The translations under genes were made by a program, and so were the position numbers. The notes beneath the pieces were generated by a model. It had not been told where the DNA came from, made no database searches, and saw nothing but the letters and a program-made list of their open reading frames with translations. A DNA stretch of 64,000 bases, taken from NCBI GenBank assembly GCA_963825575.1, contig CAWGUB010000027.1, positions 1 through 64,000 on the forward strand. The letters run 5' to 3'. Source of the DNA: JAFDBW01 sp963825575. Its GTDB lineage: Bacteria; Desulfobacterota; Desulfuromonadia; Desulfuromonadales; BM103. Below are positions 26,199 to 35,387 of this stretch, piece by piece; positions within the stretch are counted from its first letter, which is position 1; each line of letters opens with the position of its first letter.

Positions 26199-27107
26199 CT
26201 ACATCATGCGCTCGGCGGCACCGAGGGCAGCAACAACCGAACCGACCGGCTGCAGCCCACCGGTTCGTCCTTCGCCACTGAATCGTTTCAGGGCCGGGTC
26301 CAGGCATCTGACTTCACGATCAAATGCGGAGCACAGCAATTTTTCGTTCTCTGCACCCATACCCGGATCAACATGGGCAAAAACAGCGCAACGTTTCATC
26401 GACGGGAAAGCTTCGTAGGCTTCGACAAGTGTGCGGTTGATCTCACGGAAAGCTCTCTCGGGAGTCATCTTGAACTCACGGACGCGCTGATAACAGAGGC
26501 TGTGCCCGAGCACGTATTGTATACCGAGGATTCCCTGTTCCAGGCTGACCAGGATGAATTCATCCCCAAGGTCCAGCCGAGGCCGGTAATAATTGTAAAG
26601 ATTCAGCGAATGGAAATCGATCTGGATTGCGTGTCGACCGGCTTCGTTGACCAGGTCCTCATACTGCTCGAGAACCGGTCGCGACAGGGCTGCGACAACA
26701 CATCTCTGGCGGCCATCTTCCCGTTTATCGAGGACCTGGTAATCCAGCTGGATCTGCGCCGAAGGCGCGGGCAGGTTCGCCTTGAGTCGCCACTTCAGAA
26801 CTTCCACACCTTCGTCATGCGTTTTGAACGGTGCGTCGATATCGGTCAGGTAAATACGCCCGGCCCGATCGGGCAGGCTCAGAGCAATACGCTCTTCCTG
26901 GCCGGCCAAAAAATCAACACCACGGCGCAAACCCTCGACAAAGCGACGGGCATCGCGGATGTTCGGCTTGCGGCTGGAAACCTCCAGCACACCTTCCAGG
27001 CTCTCAAAACGCAAACCGACCAACCGGGTATGCGGCCGATGACGCTGCAAGGCCGCAAAAAAAAGGCCAGCCGGCTGGACATCTACGCCGACGTAAAACC
27101 TGCTCAT
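26199..27107 (-). CDS. pilM: PilM/GspL-like cytoplasmic actin-fold protein
   Basis: A 302-residue protein with the divergent actin-like fold of PilM/GspL: YVGVDVQPAG at the N-terminus, an ALSLPDRAGRIYLTDID-type segment, then the second subdomain beginning with ILVSLEQGILGI, and a C-terminal PVGSVVAALGA. PilM and PilN together correspond to GspL and join the ATPase to the membrane platform. The ATG overlaps the gspE stop by four bases. Confidence 0.82.
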   Translation of the reverse strand: MSRFYVGVDVQPAGLFFAALQRHRPHTRLVGLRFESLEGVLEVSSRKPNIRDARRFVEGLRRGVDFLAGQEERIALSLPDRAGRIYLTDIDAPFKTHDEGVEVLKWRLKANLPAPSAQIQLDYQVLDKREDGRQRCVVAALSRPVLEQYEDLVNEAGRHAIQIDFHSLNLYNYYRPRLDLGDEFILVSLEQGILGIQYVLGHSLCYQRVREFKMTPERAFREINRTLVEAYEAFPSMKRCAVFAHVDPGMGAENEKLLCSAFDREVRCLDPALKRFSGEGRTGGLQPVGSVVAALGAAERMM

Positions 27108-28837
27108 GCCTCTCTCCCCGGCAACTCGACAAAGGTCACTCGATTTATTTCCTCAAGTGTCGTGACTCCGTTCAGTAGTTTTTCCACTGCCGAATCACGT
27201 AAAAAAATGGTTCCTGCCGCACGTGCGGCCTCCTTGAGGCGGCTAACCGGAGCCTTGCTGATGATCATGTCGCGCAAATTATCGTCCAGATCTAGCAGCT
27301 CGATAATTGCAGTTCGGCCGTGATAGCCCTGGCCATTACATTTTGCACATCCGGTCCCTTTGTAGAAGGCATGTCCCCCGTACCTGTCGTAGTCCAGGCC
27401 AGACTCTGTAAAGGCCTGGCGACCATAGGTCACCGGCTGTTTACAGTGCTCGCAGATCTTTCTCACCAGGCGTTGTGCAACGACACAGTTGAGGCAGGAA
27501 ACAAAATTGTAGGCGTCGATGCCCATGTGCAGAAAGCGCCCGAGGACATCGAAAACGTTGTTGGCATGTACCGTAGTGAAAACCAGGTGCCCGGTCAATG
27601 CTGACTGGACAGCGATCTGGGCCGTCTCGGGGTCGCGGATCTCACCGACCATGATTTTATCAGGGTCATGGCGCAGAATGGAACGCAGACCGCGGGCAAA
27701 AGTCAGACCCTTTTTCTCATTGACCGGGATCTGCACCACCCCCTTGAGTTGATATTCAACCGGGTCTTCAATCGTGATGATCTTTTCCTGCTCGTTGTAT
27801 ATCTCGGTCAGTGCCGCATAGAGCGTGGTGGTCTTGCCGCTGCCGGTCGGTCCAGTCACCAAAACCATGCCGTAAGGCTCGCGAATCATCCTCCGGAACC
27901 TGGCCAGCTCATGGCCCTCGATACCGAGTACATCCAGGGTCAGTCCATGCAGGTCCTTGGCAATACTTTCTTTATCGAGGATTCGGATCACAGCATCTTC
28001 GCCAAAGATGCTCGGCATGATGGAGACGCGGAAATCGATCGATTTACCGGCCATGCGGACCTTGAAGCGCCCATCCTGGGGGATGCGGCGTTCCGAGATA
28101 TCGAGATCACTCATGACCTTGATGCGGGAGATGATTGGCCCCTGGAAGCGTCCGTCTAGAGGTTCCGTTGCCCGGAACAGGACGCCGTCGACACGGTATT
28201 TGATCTGCACTCCATCGAGGTTGCTCTCGATATGGATATCGCTGGCACGCTTGTTCAGAGCATCGAAAAGGGTGGAATCGATCAGGCGGATAATCGGGCT
28301 GCTGTCATCGGTCAATTTTTCTATGGAGAGGACCTCTTCACCCTTGTCCGTCTCCTTGACCAGCTGCAACTTGAAGTCCTCTGAGACCTCCTGCAAAACC
28401 TGCTTCGAGCCATGTAATCGCTCAAGCAGGGCGCCAATCTTACGTTTGGCTGCTACCTGGTAGGTCAAGCGGAGGTCGAGTTGCATTTCCAGATCATCGA
28501 GGTTCGCTACATTGGTCGGATCGGCGATCGCGACAATCAGACCGTCCTCGGTTTTTTGTAGTGGGATGAAATTGTAGCGCACCATCAACTCGGCGGGGAA
28601 TTCCTCATCCAGCACCGGGTCGGCGACAAATGCGTCAAGGTCGACGTATTCCAAGCCAAATTGCTGTGCCAGAGCCTGGGCCACTACATCATCCTTGAGC
28701 AGGCCTTTGGCAATTGCGGCTTCACCAAAACGCTGTCTCAGCTGGCCCTGTTGCTCAAGCACGAGGCGTACCTCCGCCGGCGCAAGTACGCCCATTTCAA
28801 CGAGTATCTCACTGAGTTTGCGATGTTCAAACGACAT
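27104..28837 (-). CDS. gspE: GspE/PilB-type secretion ATPase with N-terminal MshEN domain
   Basis: A 577-residue motor ATPase. Walker A GPTGSGKT is at residues 329-336; the Asp box (ITIEDPVEYQL), Walker B (IMVGEIRDPETA) and His box follow, and a four-cysteine zinc module (CEHC and CAKC) is present near the C-terminus. The N-terminus has the paired MshEN pattern (KLSEILVEMGVL and RFGEAAIAKGLL), a known cyclic-di-GMP binding fold. The frame is open upstream, but the ATG at 28837 has GGAG 7 bases before it. Confidence 0.93.
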   Translation of the reverse strand: MSFEHRKLSEILVEMGVLAPAEVRLVLEQQGQLRQRFGEAAIAKGLLKDDVVAQALAQQFGLEYVDLDAFVADPVLDEEFPAELMVRYNFIPLQKTEDGLIVAIADPTNVANLDDLEMQLDLRLTYQVAAKRKIGALLERLHGSKQVLQEVSEDFKLQLVKETDKGEEVLSIEKLTDDSSPIIRLIDSTLFDALNKRASDIHIESNLDGVQIKYRVDGVLFRATEPLDGRFQGPIISRIKVMSDLDISERRIPQDGRFKVRMAGKSIDFRVSIMPSIFGEDAVIRILDKESIAKDLHGLTLDVLGIEGHELARFRRMIREPYGMVLVTGPTGSGKTTTLYAALTEIYNEQEKIITIEDPVEYQLKGVVQIPVNEKKGLTFARGLRSILRHDPDKIMVGEIRDPETAQIAVQSALTGHLVFTTVHANNVFDVLGRFLHMGIDAYNFVSCLNCVVAQRLVRKICEHCKQPVTYGRQAFTESGLDYDRYGGHAFYKGTGCAKCNGQGYHGRTAIIELLDLDDNLRDMIISKAPVSRLKEAARAAGTIFLRDSAVEKLLNGVTTLEEINRVTFVELPGREA

Positions 28838-28850
28838 CTGTTGCTCCGGG

Positions 28851-30056
28851 TTACTGTACCGTACCAGCCAACTGGAAAATCGGGATATACATGGCGACCA
28901 CAATCCCCCCGATCAAAAGCCCCATCGTCATCATCATCAAGGGCTCGACGATCGTCGTCAAGCGATCAAGCCTACGCTCAACCTCGTCCTCATAATACTC
29001 GGACACGTCGGTCAGCATATCAACCAGTGAACCACTCGTCTCACCGACACCGATCATTCGCAGAGCAATCACCGGGAAGTTCCCCTCCTGTTCGAGGGCT
29101 TCGGAAATTTTCGCCCCTTCCTGGATGCGATTAACCGCCCCGGAAAGACGTTTCTCAAGGACACGATTGTTCAGGGTGCCGCGAGCCATCTGCATCGACT
29201 GGACGATCGGAATGCCGCTGGCCAGAGTTGTCGCGAAAGTCCGGCAAAAGGTAGAAAGGGCGTATTCATTCAGCAGCTCACCGAAAAAAGGCAGACGCAA
29301 TTTGAGGCGATCCACGAGCACAGCACCACGTGCGGTCCGCGCGTAAGTACGCAACAGAAAAAGTCCAATGACTAAGCCTGGCAGCCAGAACGGGAGGCCC
29401 GACACCAGGCCGTTAGCCAAGGCAATCACCATCCTGGTCAGGAAAGGCAGCTGTATGTTGGCGTCCGCGTAAACCTGGGTAAACGTTGGAATCACGTAGA
29501 GCAGAAGAAACCCGAGAACCACCGTAACGGCAATGGCCAGAATCGCCGGGTAGAATGTAGCGCTGCGAACCTTCGCCTTGATTGCCTCGACACGCTTCTG
29601 ATACTCGATGTAACGCCCGAGGGTTATCGGCAGGTCTCCGGACTGTTCTCCAGCGCGCAGCGAAGCAACATAGAGTTGAGGGAACAGCTGTGGAAATCTG
29701 CCGAATGCATCGGACAGGGAGCTGCCGCCTTTTACATCAGAGCGGATTTCCTGCAAAGCATTCAACAGTCCTCCGGCCTCCATGCGATCAACCAGGGTAT
29801 CAAGGACCTGCAAAATCGGCAGACCGGAACGAATCAGAACCAGCATCTCCTGGTTCAAGGAAAGGAACCGGCGCCCACCTAAACTACCGCCACCCATCCC
29901 TTTGGAAAACCACTGCAGGGAGGATTTGCGAATCCTGAAGACGAAGAAGCCCTGCTCTTCCAGGCTCTCCTGGAGGGCCTCGCGGCTGGCCGCCTCAAAG
30001 TCCTTCTCAAGCACCCGGCCATCAGCAGTGCCAATTTTGCAGCGATAGGTTGACAT
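28851..30056 (-). CDS. gspF: GspF/PilC-type inner-membrane platform protein
   Basis: A 401-residue membrane protein with two T2SSF repeats (cores near residues 67-190 and 270-390) and three membrane helices; conserved elements are FSLNQEM-like FLSLNQEMLVLIRSGLPI, RAGEQSGDLP and GVGETSGSL. It is the platform on which pseudopilins are assembled and is the first gene of the long minus-strand operon that ends at 15565. A short AAGG ribosome site precedes the ATG. Confidence 0.95.
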   Translation of the reverse strand: MSTYRCKIGTADGRVLEKDFEAASREALQESLEEQGFFVFRIRKSSLQWFSKGMGGGSLGGRRFLSLNQEMLVLIRSGLPILQVLDTLVDRMEAGGLLNALQEIRSDVKGGSSLSDAFGRFPQLFPQLYVASLRAGEQSGDLPITLGRYIEYQKRVEAIKAKVRSATFYPAILAIAVTVVLGFLLLYVIPTFTQVYADANIQLPFLTRMVIALANGLVSGLPFWLPGLVIGLFLLRTYARTARGAVLVDRLKLRLPFFGELLNEYALSTFCRTFATTLASGIPIVQSMQMARGTLNNRVLEKRLSGAVNRIQEGAKISEALEQEGNFPVIALRMIGVGETSGSLVDMLTDVSEYYEDEVERRLDRLTTIVEPLMMMTMGLLIGGIVVAMYIPIFQLAGTVQ

Positions 30057-30324
30057 TAGCCTTGTTATTTAGCACATCCAGCCGGAAAAATGAATGAAAA
30101 ACCATTGACTTATCCTGCCAGAAACGCAAAACGGTCGGTCACAATGACCGGCTGCCAGCTTAGTATGATCAAGAGGTCAGCCCAGGACAACGGCCGGTTG
30201 TATGCGCAGTCACGGCAATTGAAAAAGCAGGAGCCGTGTTTCGAGGCAACAGTCAAGGTCAAGTCTACTCATCAGAAACAAAAAAGGCGACTCCATGGCT
30301 ACCAGGAATCGCCTCATCTGAATC

Positions 30325-30401
30325 TGGCGGGGCTGACGGGACTCGAACCCGCGACCTCCGGCGTGACAGGCCGGCGTTGTAACCGACTCTACTACAGCCC
30401 C
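30325..30401 (-). tRNA. tRNA-Asp(GTC), copy 2 in transcript order
   Basis: A complete cloverleaf with acceptor stem GGGGCTG/CAGCCCC, a T-arm with GGTTCGAGTCC, anticodon loop CTGTCAC (anticodon GTC) and encoded CCA. It is identical to the copy at 30507-30583. Confidence 0.95.
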
Positions 30402-30419
30402 TTGATCAAATTGTGAAAA

Positions 30420-30495
30420 TGGTGGGCGAAACAGGGCTCGAACCTGTGACCCTCGGCTTGTAAGGCCGATGCTCTCCCAGCTGAGCTATTCGCCC
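30420..30495 (-). tRNA. tRNA-Val(TAC)
   Basis: Cloverleaf with acceptor GGGCGAA, D-arm AGCTCAGCTGGGAGAGC, anticodon loop CTTACAA (anticodon TAC), T-arm with GGTTCGAGCC and encoded CCA. It lies between two tRNA-Asp genes. Confidence 0.95.
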
Positions 30496-30506
30496 AAACT
30501 TTAAAA

Positions 30507-30583
30507 TGGCGGGGCTGACGGGACTCGAACCCGCGACCTCCGGCGTGACAGGCCGGCGTTGTAACCGACTCTACTACAGCCCC
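30507..30583 (-). tRNA. tRNA-Asp(GTC), copy 1 in transcript order
   Basis: Same sequence as the tRNA at 30325-30401, with anticodon GTC and encoded CCA. The three genes are spaced by 11-18 bases and probably form one transcript, possibly read through from hup. Confidence 0.95.
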
Positions 30584-30593
30584 GCAACAGACA

Positions 30594-30646
30594 GAAAATA
30601 GGAAACGCTGTCAAGGGGGATGCCCTCTCCCGCGTTTCCTATTTTC
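30594..30646 (-). terminator. Long hairpin between hup and the tRNA cluster
   Basis: A perfect 15-bp inverted repeat (30594-30608 with 30632-30646; arm GAAAATAGGAAACGC) enclosing a 23-base loop. It lies 56 bases past the hup stop. There is no T-run outside the stem on the minus strand, so it may be a partial terminator or an RNA processing site ahead of the tRNAs. Confidence 0.5.
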
Positions 30647-30702
30647 AGGGTCTTAACAGCCGAATCCGGACGGACCTGACGCGACTGTATCTCTAGTTTT
30701 AC

Positions 30703-30975
30703 TTAGTTGATAGAATCCTTCAAAGCCTTACCAGCCTTGAATTTGGGAACCTTTGCTGCGGGGATGTTGATTTTTGCGCCGGTCTGGGGATTCTGACCGG
30801 TGCGAGCGGCACGCTGACCTACACTAAAAGTACCAAAACCAACCAAAGAGACTTTTTCGCCGGCCTTCAGGGCATCAGTCACTGCATCCGTAAATGCTTT
30901 CAGTGCCTTTTCTGCATCAGCTTTACTCAGTCCCGCCTTCTCTGCGATTGAATTAACAAGATCGGCCTTTGTCAC
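30703..30975 (-). CDS. hup: DNA-binding protein HU
   Basis: A 90-residue HU-type histone-like protein with the full family pattern: MTKADLVNSIAEKAGLSKADAE, VGFGTFSV, the arm sequence RTGQNPQTGAKINIPAAKVPKFKAGKALKD-type. It bends and compacts DNA as a dimer. The start is GTG, preceded by GGAGG. A strong promoter lies just upstream, so it is expressed independently of lon. Confidence 0.96.
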   Translation of the reverse strand: MTKADLVNSIAEKAGLSKADAEKALKAFTDAVTDALKAGEKVSLVGFGTFSVGQRAARTGQNPQTGAKINIPAAKVPKFKAGKALKDSIN

Positions 30976-31026
30976 AACTTACCTCCACGTATAAAAGAAT
31001 GATTAAGCCCTGCTGAAACGGAATTA

Positions 31027-31056
31027 TTTATATCAGACGCTTCAAAATCTAGTCAA
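31027..31056 (-). promoter_or_regulatory. Sigma-70 promoter of hup
   Basis: On the minus strand, TTGACT (31056-31051) and TATAAA (31032-31027) are separated by 18 bases, about 50 bases before the hup GTG. This close match to consensus suits an abundant nucleoid protein. Confidence 0.7.
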
Positions 31057-31076
31057 GCAATAATTGGCCGTATTGC

Positions 31077-33494
31077 TCAATGATGCACCGATTTTATCGG
31101 GTCTGAGGCATAATCTTTATTATCGACGACCGGTGACGCCGGGAAGCTCCCCAAGATTGCTTCGTCAAGAACTTCATCCATATGTGCAACCGGGAGTATT
31201 TTCAGAGCTCGGCGGATCGTCATAGGGACCTCTTCGAGATTCTTTTCATTTTCCTGGGGAATTAGCACGCGGTGGATGCCGGCTCGCTTGGATGCCAGGA
31301 GCTTCTCCTTCAGCCCGCCAATAGCCAGCACCCTGCCACGCAGCGTTATTTCTCCCGTCATCGCCAGATCCTGGTCAACCGCAAGGCCGGTCAAGGCAGA
31401 GGCCAGGGCTGTTGCCATGGTGATCCCGGCGGAGGGTCCGTCCTTGGGTATTGCACCTTCCGGAACATGGATATGGATGTCGACCTGAGTGTAAAAGTCC
31501 TTCTCCAGTCCCAGCTCCATCCATCGGGAGCGCACATAGCTGAGCGCCGCCTGTGCAGATTCACGCATGACCTCGCCAAGTTTGCCGGTCACGGTCAATT
31601 TACCCTGCCCGGGCAGGACCGTGACTTCGACAGTCAGGAGCTCGCCACCGACTTCAGTCCACGCCAAGCCATTGACAAGTCCGATCCTGTGCTCCTCTTC
31701 CCGGACACCAAAGCTGTAACGCGGCACGCCCAGGTATTTCTTGATTTGCGGAGCTCCGACCTGGAATCTTTTCCCTTTCAGACCGGCCTTGACAACCTCG
31801 CGGGCTATCTTGCGGAACACGTTCGCGATCTCACGCTCCAGGCTTCGTACTCCGGCTTCACGCGTATAGCGACGGATAATCTCGAGCAGCGCGGCCTCAG
31901 AAAACTTGACCTGACCTTCCCTGAGCCCGTGCGTCTGCAACTGCTTCGGCAGAAGGTAGCGCTCTGCGATATGCACCTTCTCCTCTTCAGTGTAGCCTTC
32001 GATGCGGATCACTTCCATGCGGTCACGCAATGGCCCGGGAATTGCCTGCAACGTATTTGCTGTCGCGATAAACATGACCGAGGAAAGGTCGTAATCGACA
32101 TCGAGAAAGTGATCACCAAAGGCATTGTTCTGCTCGGGATCCAGAACTTCCAGGAGGGCTGATGACGGGTCACCGCGGAAATCCGTGCTCATCTTGTCGA
32201 CCTCGTCAAGCAGAAAAACCGGATTACGCGTACCAACCTTACGCAGGCCCTGGATTACCTTGCCGGGCATGGCTCCGATGTAAGTACGTCGGTGTCCGCG
32301 GATTTCCGCTTCGTCACGCACACCGCCCAGGGAAACGCGGATGAATTTGCGCCCCATGGCCCTTGCAACAGAGCGACCCAGAGAAGTCTTGCCTACCCCG
32401 GGAGGACCGACCAGGCAAAGGATCGGCCCCTTGATCTTCTTGACCAGCGCCTGCACGGCCAGGTATTCCAGAATCCGTTCTTTCACTTTATCCAGCCCAT
32501 AGTGGTCCTCTTCAAGGATCTCTTCGGCATGAACAAGGTCTATCTGGTCCTTGGTCCCTTTCTTCCACGGCAAAGCCACCAGCCAGTCGACATAATTCCT
32601 GACCACCGTTGCTTCGGCAGACATCGGCGACATCATCTTCAGCTTGCGCAGTTCCGCAGTCGCTTTCTCAGTCGCTTCCTTGGACATCCGCGCTTTATCT
32701 ATTTTCTCTTCGAGTTCACGCAGCTCCTGCTTGAACTCGTCCTTCTCGCCAAGCTCTTTCTGGATGGCCCGCATCTGCTCATTCAGATAGTATTCTTTCT
32801 GACTGCGCTCCATCTGGTTCTTGACCCGGTTGCGGATCTTTTTTTCGATCTGCAGGATTTCAACCTCGCGCTCCATGAGGGCCAAAAGCTTCTCGAGCCG
32901 CAGCAGGGAGTCCATTTCTTCAAGGATCTCCTGCTTGTCGGAAATCGGCACCGTCAGGTGTGCAACAATGGTATCGGCAAAACGTCCGGGCTCTTCGACG
33001 CTGGAGATCGATGACACCATTTCAGCTGGTATTTTCTTGCTCAGGTTAGCGTAGGTATCGAAGGTCGTATTGACGCTGCGCATCAGGGCTTCCTGCTCGG
33101 GAGACGCGGTTTCCTGGTCCGGCAACTGTTGCAGGCTGACGAATATGCACTCATCTGTGTATTCAAGATCGATCAGGCGTGCTCTGACCGTGCCTTCAAC
33201 CAGGACCTTGACAGTTCCGTCCGGCAGCTTCAGCATTTGCACAACCTGCCCCAGAGTCCCTATTTCATACAAGTCGTCAGCCAGGGGATCGTCGGTCTTT
33301 GGATCCTTCTGGGTCACCAGAAGCACCTGCTTGTCGTGCTCCATTGCCCACTCCAGGGCATGGATCGATTTTGGTCGCCCGACAAACAGAGGGGTCACCA
33401 TATGCGGGAAAATCACGATATCCCGCAACGGCAGAACCGGGAATGATACAGGGGGTACAGATTCAGGCATGAAGCTTTCTGAGAGTTCGGTCAT
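31077..33494 (-). CDS. lon: ATP-dependent protease Lon
   Basis: An 805-residue Lon protease with the usual three parts: N-terminal substrate domain (FPVLPLRDIVIFPHMVTPLFVGR), AAA+ domain (Walker A GPPGVGKTSLG near residue 366) and C-terminal protease domain with the Ser of KDGPSAG and the Lys of LKEKLLASKRAG as the catalytic dyad. It degrades damaged and regulatory proteins. It is the fourth gene of the tig-clpP-clpX-lon series. Confidence 0.97.
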   Translation of the reverse strand: MTELSESFMPESVPPVSFPVLPLRDIVIFPHMVTPLFVGRPKSIHALEWAMEHDKQVLLVTQKDPKTDDPLADDLYEIGTLGQVVQMLKLPDGTVKVLVEGTVRARLIDLEYTDECIFVSLQQLPDQETASPEQEALMRSVNTTFDTYANLSKKIPAEMVSSISSVEEPGRFADTIVAHLTVPISDKQEILEEMDSLLRLEKLLALMEREVEILQIEKKIRNRVKNQMERSQKEYYLNEQMRAIQKELGEKDEFKQELRELEEKIDKARMSKEATEKATAELRKLKMMSPMSAEATVVRNYVDWLVALPWKKGTKDQIDLVHAEEILEEDHYGLDKVKERILEYLAVQALVKKIKGPILCLVGPPGVGKTSLGRSVARAMGRKFIRVSLGGVRDEAEIRGHRRTYIGAMPGKVIQGLRKVGTRNPVFLLDEVDKMSTDFRGDPSSALLEVLDPEQNNAFGDHFLDVDYDLSSVMFIATANTLQAIPGPLRDRMEVIRIEGYTEEEKVHIAERYLLPKQLQTHGLREGQVKFSEAALLEIIRRYTREAGVRSLEREIANVFRKIAREVVKAGLKGKRFQVGAPQIKKYLGVPRYSFGVREEEHRIGLVNGLAWTEVGGELLTVEVTVLPGQGKLTVTGKLGEVMRESAQAALSYVRSRWMELGLEKDFYTQVDIHIHVPEGAIPKDGPSAGITMATALASALTGLAVDQDLAMTGEITLRGRVLAIGGLKEKLLASKRAGIHRVLIPQENEKNLEEVPMTIRRALKILPVAHMDEVLDEAILGSFPASPVVDNKDYASDPIKSVHH

Positions 33495-33536
33495 AACAAT
33501 ATCTTCCGGCTGAGCTAACGCCCGACAGGAACTCTA

Positions 33537-34784
33537 TCAGGCCGACTCAGCACATTCGTAGATTATAATAGGCTGGGAACCCTTGAAAATCACATCTTCA
33601 TTGATAACAACCTCCCGAACACGATCCTGGGACGGGATATCATACATGACGTCAAGCATTGCATTCTCAAGAATGGAACGCAAGCCGCGTGCACCGGTTT
33701 TACGTTTGAGGGCCTCCTTGGCAACAGCGACCAGGCCACCATCGGTAAACTTGAGATCAACATTTTCCATATCAAAAAGCTTCTGGTATTGCTTGATCAA
33801 CGCGTTCCTGGGCTCGCTGAGAATTCTGACCAGCGCTTCCTCATCCAGCTCATCGAGAGTCGCGACAACCGGCAAACGGCCAATGAACTCGGGGATCAAG
33901 CCGTATTTGAGCAGGTCACCCGGTTCCACCAGGCACAGGACCTCACCGATCTTCTGATCAGTTTTCGGCACAGGGTTGGAACCGAAGCCCATGGTTTTGG
34001 AGCCGACACGCTGGTTGATAACCGTTTCCAGCCCTGAGAAGGCTCCGCCGCAGATAAACAGGATATTAGTGGTGTCCACCTTCAGGAATTCCTGTTGCGG
34101 GTGTTTTCTGCCACCTTTCGGCGGTACGCTGGCAGTCGTCCCTTCGATAATCTTCAGCAGGGCCTGCTGCACCCCTTCACCAGAAACATCCCTGGTGATC
34201 GAAGGGGAATCCGATTTACGGGCGATCTTGTCGACCTCGTCGATATAGATGATCCCCTTCTGGGCTTTCTCCAGATCGTAGTCAGCTGCCTGCAAAAGGT
34301 TCAGAATAATATTTTCGACATCTTCACCAACATAACCGGCTTCAGTCAGGTTAGTGGCGTCGGCGATTGCAAACGGGACATTCAACACTCGGGCCAAGGT
34401 CTGGGCCAGCAGGGTTTTGCCGCTGCCGGTCGGCCCAAGCAGGAGGATGTTGCTCTTCTGTATTTCAACATCCCCGGCCTTTTCAGAGGCTTCAATGCGC
34501 TTGTAATGATTATAGACTGCAACCGCCAGAACTTTTTTCGCGCGCTCCTGCCCGATTACGAAATCATCCAGGACATCCCTGATTTCAACAGGTTTCGGCA
34601 GCAGGCCTTCACCCATCGGGGTTTCATCAAGCTGCGCCTCTTCGGCGATGATATCCTTGCACAGTTCTATGCATTCATCGCAGATATAGACCGCCGGTCC
34701 GGCGATAAGCTTCTTCACCTCTTCCTGCGCTTTACCGCAGAATGAACAGGTCAATTGATCACTGTGGCCACTCTTTTGCGTCAC
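33537..34784 (-). CDS. clpX: ATP-dependent Clp protease ATP-binding subunit ClpX
   Basis: A 415-residue AAA+ unfoldase. The N-terminal zinc domain has the CxxC pairs CSFC and CDEC; Walker A is GPTGSGKT, and the IGF-type loop and the GYVGEDVE pore loop are present. It feeds substrates to ClpP, encoded directly upstream (18-base gap). Confidence 0.97.
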   Translation of the reverse strand: MTQKSGHSDQLTCSFCGKAQEEVKKLIAGPAVYICDECIELCKDIIAEEAQLDETPMGEGLLPKPVEIRDVLDDFVIGQERAKKVLAVAVYNHYKRIEASEKAGDVEIQKSNILLLGPTGSGKTLLAQTLARVLNVPFAIADATNLTEAGYVGEDVENIILNLLQAADYDLEKAQKGIIYIDEVDKIARKSDSPSITRDVSGEGVQQALLKIIEGTTASVPPKGGRKHPQQEFLKVDTTNILFICGGAFSGLETVINQRVGSKTMGFGSNPVPKTDQKIGEVLCLVEPGDLLKYGLIPEFIGRLPVVATLDELDEEALVRILSEPRNALIKQYQKLFDMENVDLKFTDGGLVAVAKEALKRKTGARGLRSILENAMLDVMYDIPSQDRVREVVINEDVIFKGSQPIIIYECAESA

Positions 34785-34802
34785 TGCCTCACCTCGTGTA
34801 AA

Positions 34803-35387
34803 TCAGTCTTTTCTCGACACAATATCGTCGATGATACCATACTTTTTTGCCGCTTCGCTACCCATGAAGAAATCACGTTCCGTATCGGACGACAACTGCC
34901 CAAGCTGCTGACCGGTATGCTTGGCCATGATCGAGTTCAGGGTATCCTTAAGACGCAGGATTTCCTGGGCATGGATGCTGATATCGGTGGCCTGCCCCTG
35001 GAAGCCGCCGAGCGGTTGATGGATCATGATCCTCGCATGCGGCAGGGCATAACGCTTGCCCGAAGTTCCGGCCGCGAGCAGGAGAGCGCCCATGCTGGCC
35101 GCCTGGCCAACACAGATAGTCGAAACCGGAGCCTTCAGATACTGCATGGTATCATAGATTGCCAGACCGGCGGTCACAATGCCGCCCGGAGAGTTGACAT
35201 ACAGATGGATGTCTTTTTCAGAATCCTCCGATTCGAGAAAGAGCATCTGGGCAATGATCAGGTTGGCCACATGATCGTCAATCCCGCCACCAAGGAAAAT
35301 AATCCGGTCCTTGAGCAGTCGCGAATAGATATCATAGGAGCGTTCTCCACGTCCGGTCTGCTCCACGACCATTGGAATCAGGTTCAT
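34803..35387 (-). CDS. clpP: ATP-dependent Clp protease proteolytic subunit ClpP
   Basis: A 194-residue serine peptidase with Ser98 (GQAASMGA), His123 (IMIHQPLGG) and the expected Asp near residue 172. It forms the double-ring chamber that works with ClpX. Its start overlaps the trigger factor stop (ATGA). Confidence 0.97.
   Translation of the reverse strand: MNLIPMVVEQTGRGERSYDIYSRLLKDRIIFLGGGIDDHVANLIIAQMLFLESEDSEKDIHLYVNSPGGIVTAGLAIYDTMQYLKAPVSTICVGQAASMGALLLAAGTSGKRYALPHARIMIHQPLGGFQGQATDISIHAQEILRLKDTLNSIMAKHTGQQLGQLSSDTERDFFMGSEAAKKYGIIDDIVSRKD

Noticed and set aside
26163..27323. A 386-residue plus-strand ORF
   Set aside because: Antisense shadow of the PilM-like gene and the end of gspE; no recognisable protein features.
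30090..30416. A 108-residue plus-strand ORF downstream of gspF
   Set aside because: It runs through tRNA-Asp on the opposite strand, and its last third is only the antisense of the tRNA. Composition and lack of a ribosome site give no support.
30507..30583. The two identical tRNA-Asp genes as a sign of a recombination hot spot
   Set aside because: Identical tandem tRNA genes are common, and the intervening tRNA-Val and spacing look like a normal tRNA operon.
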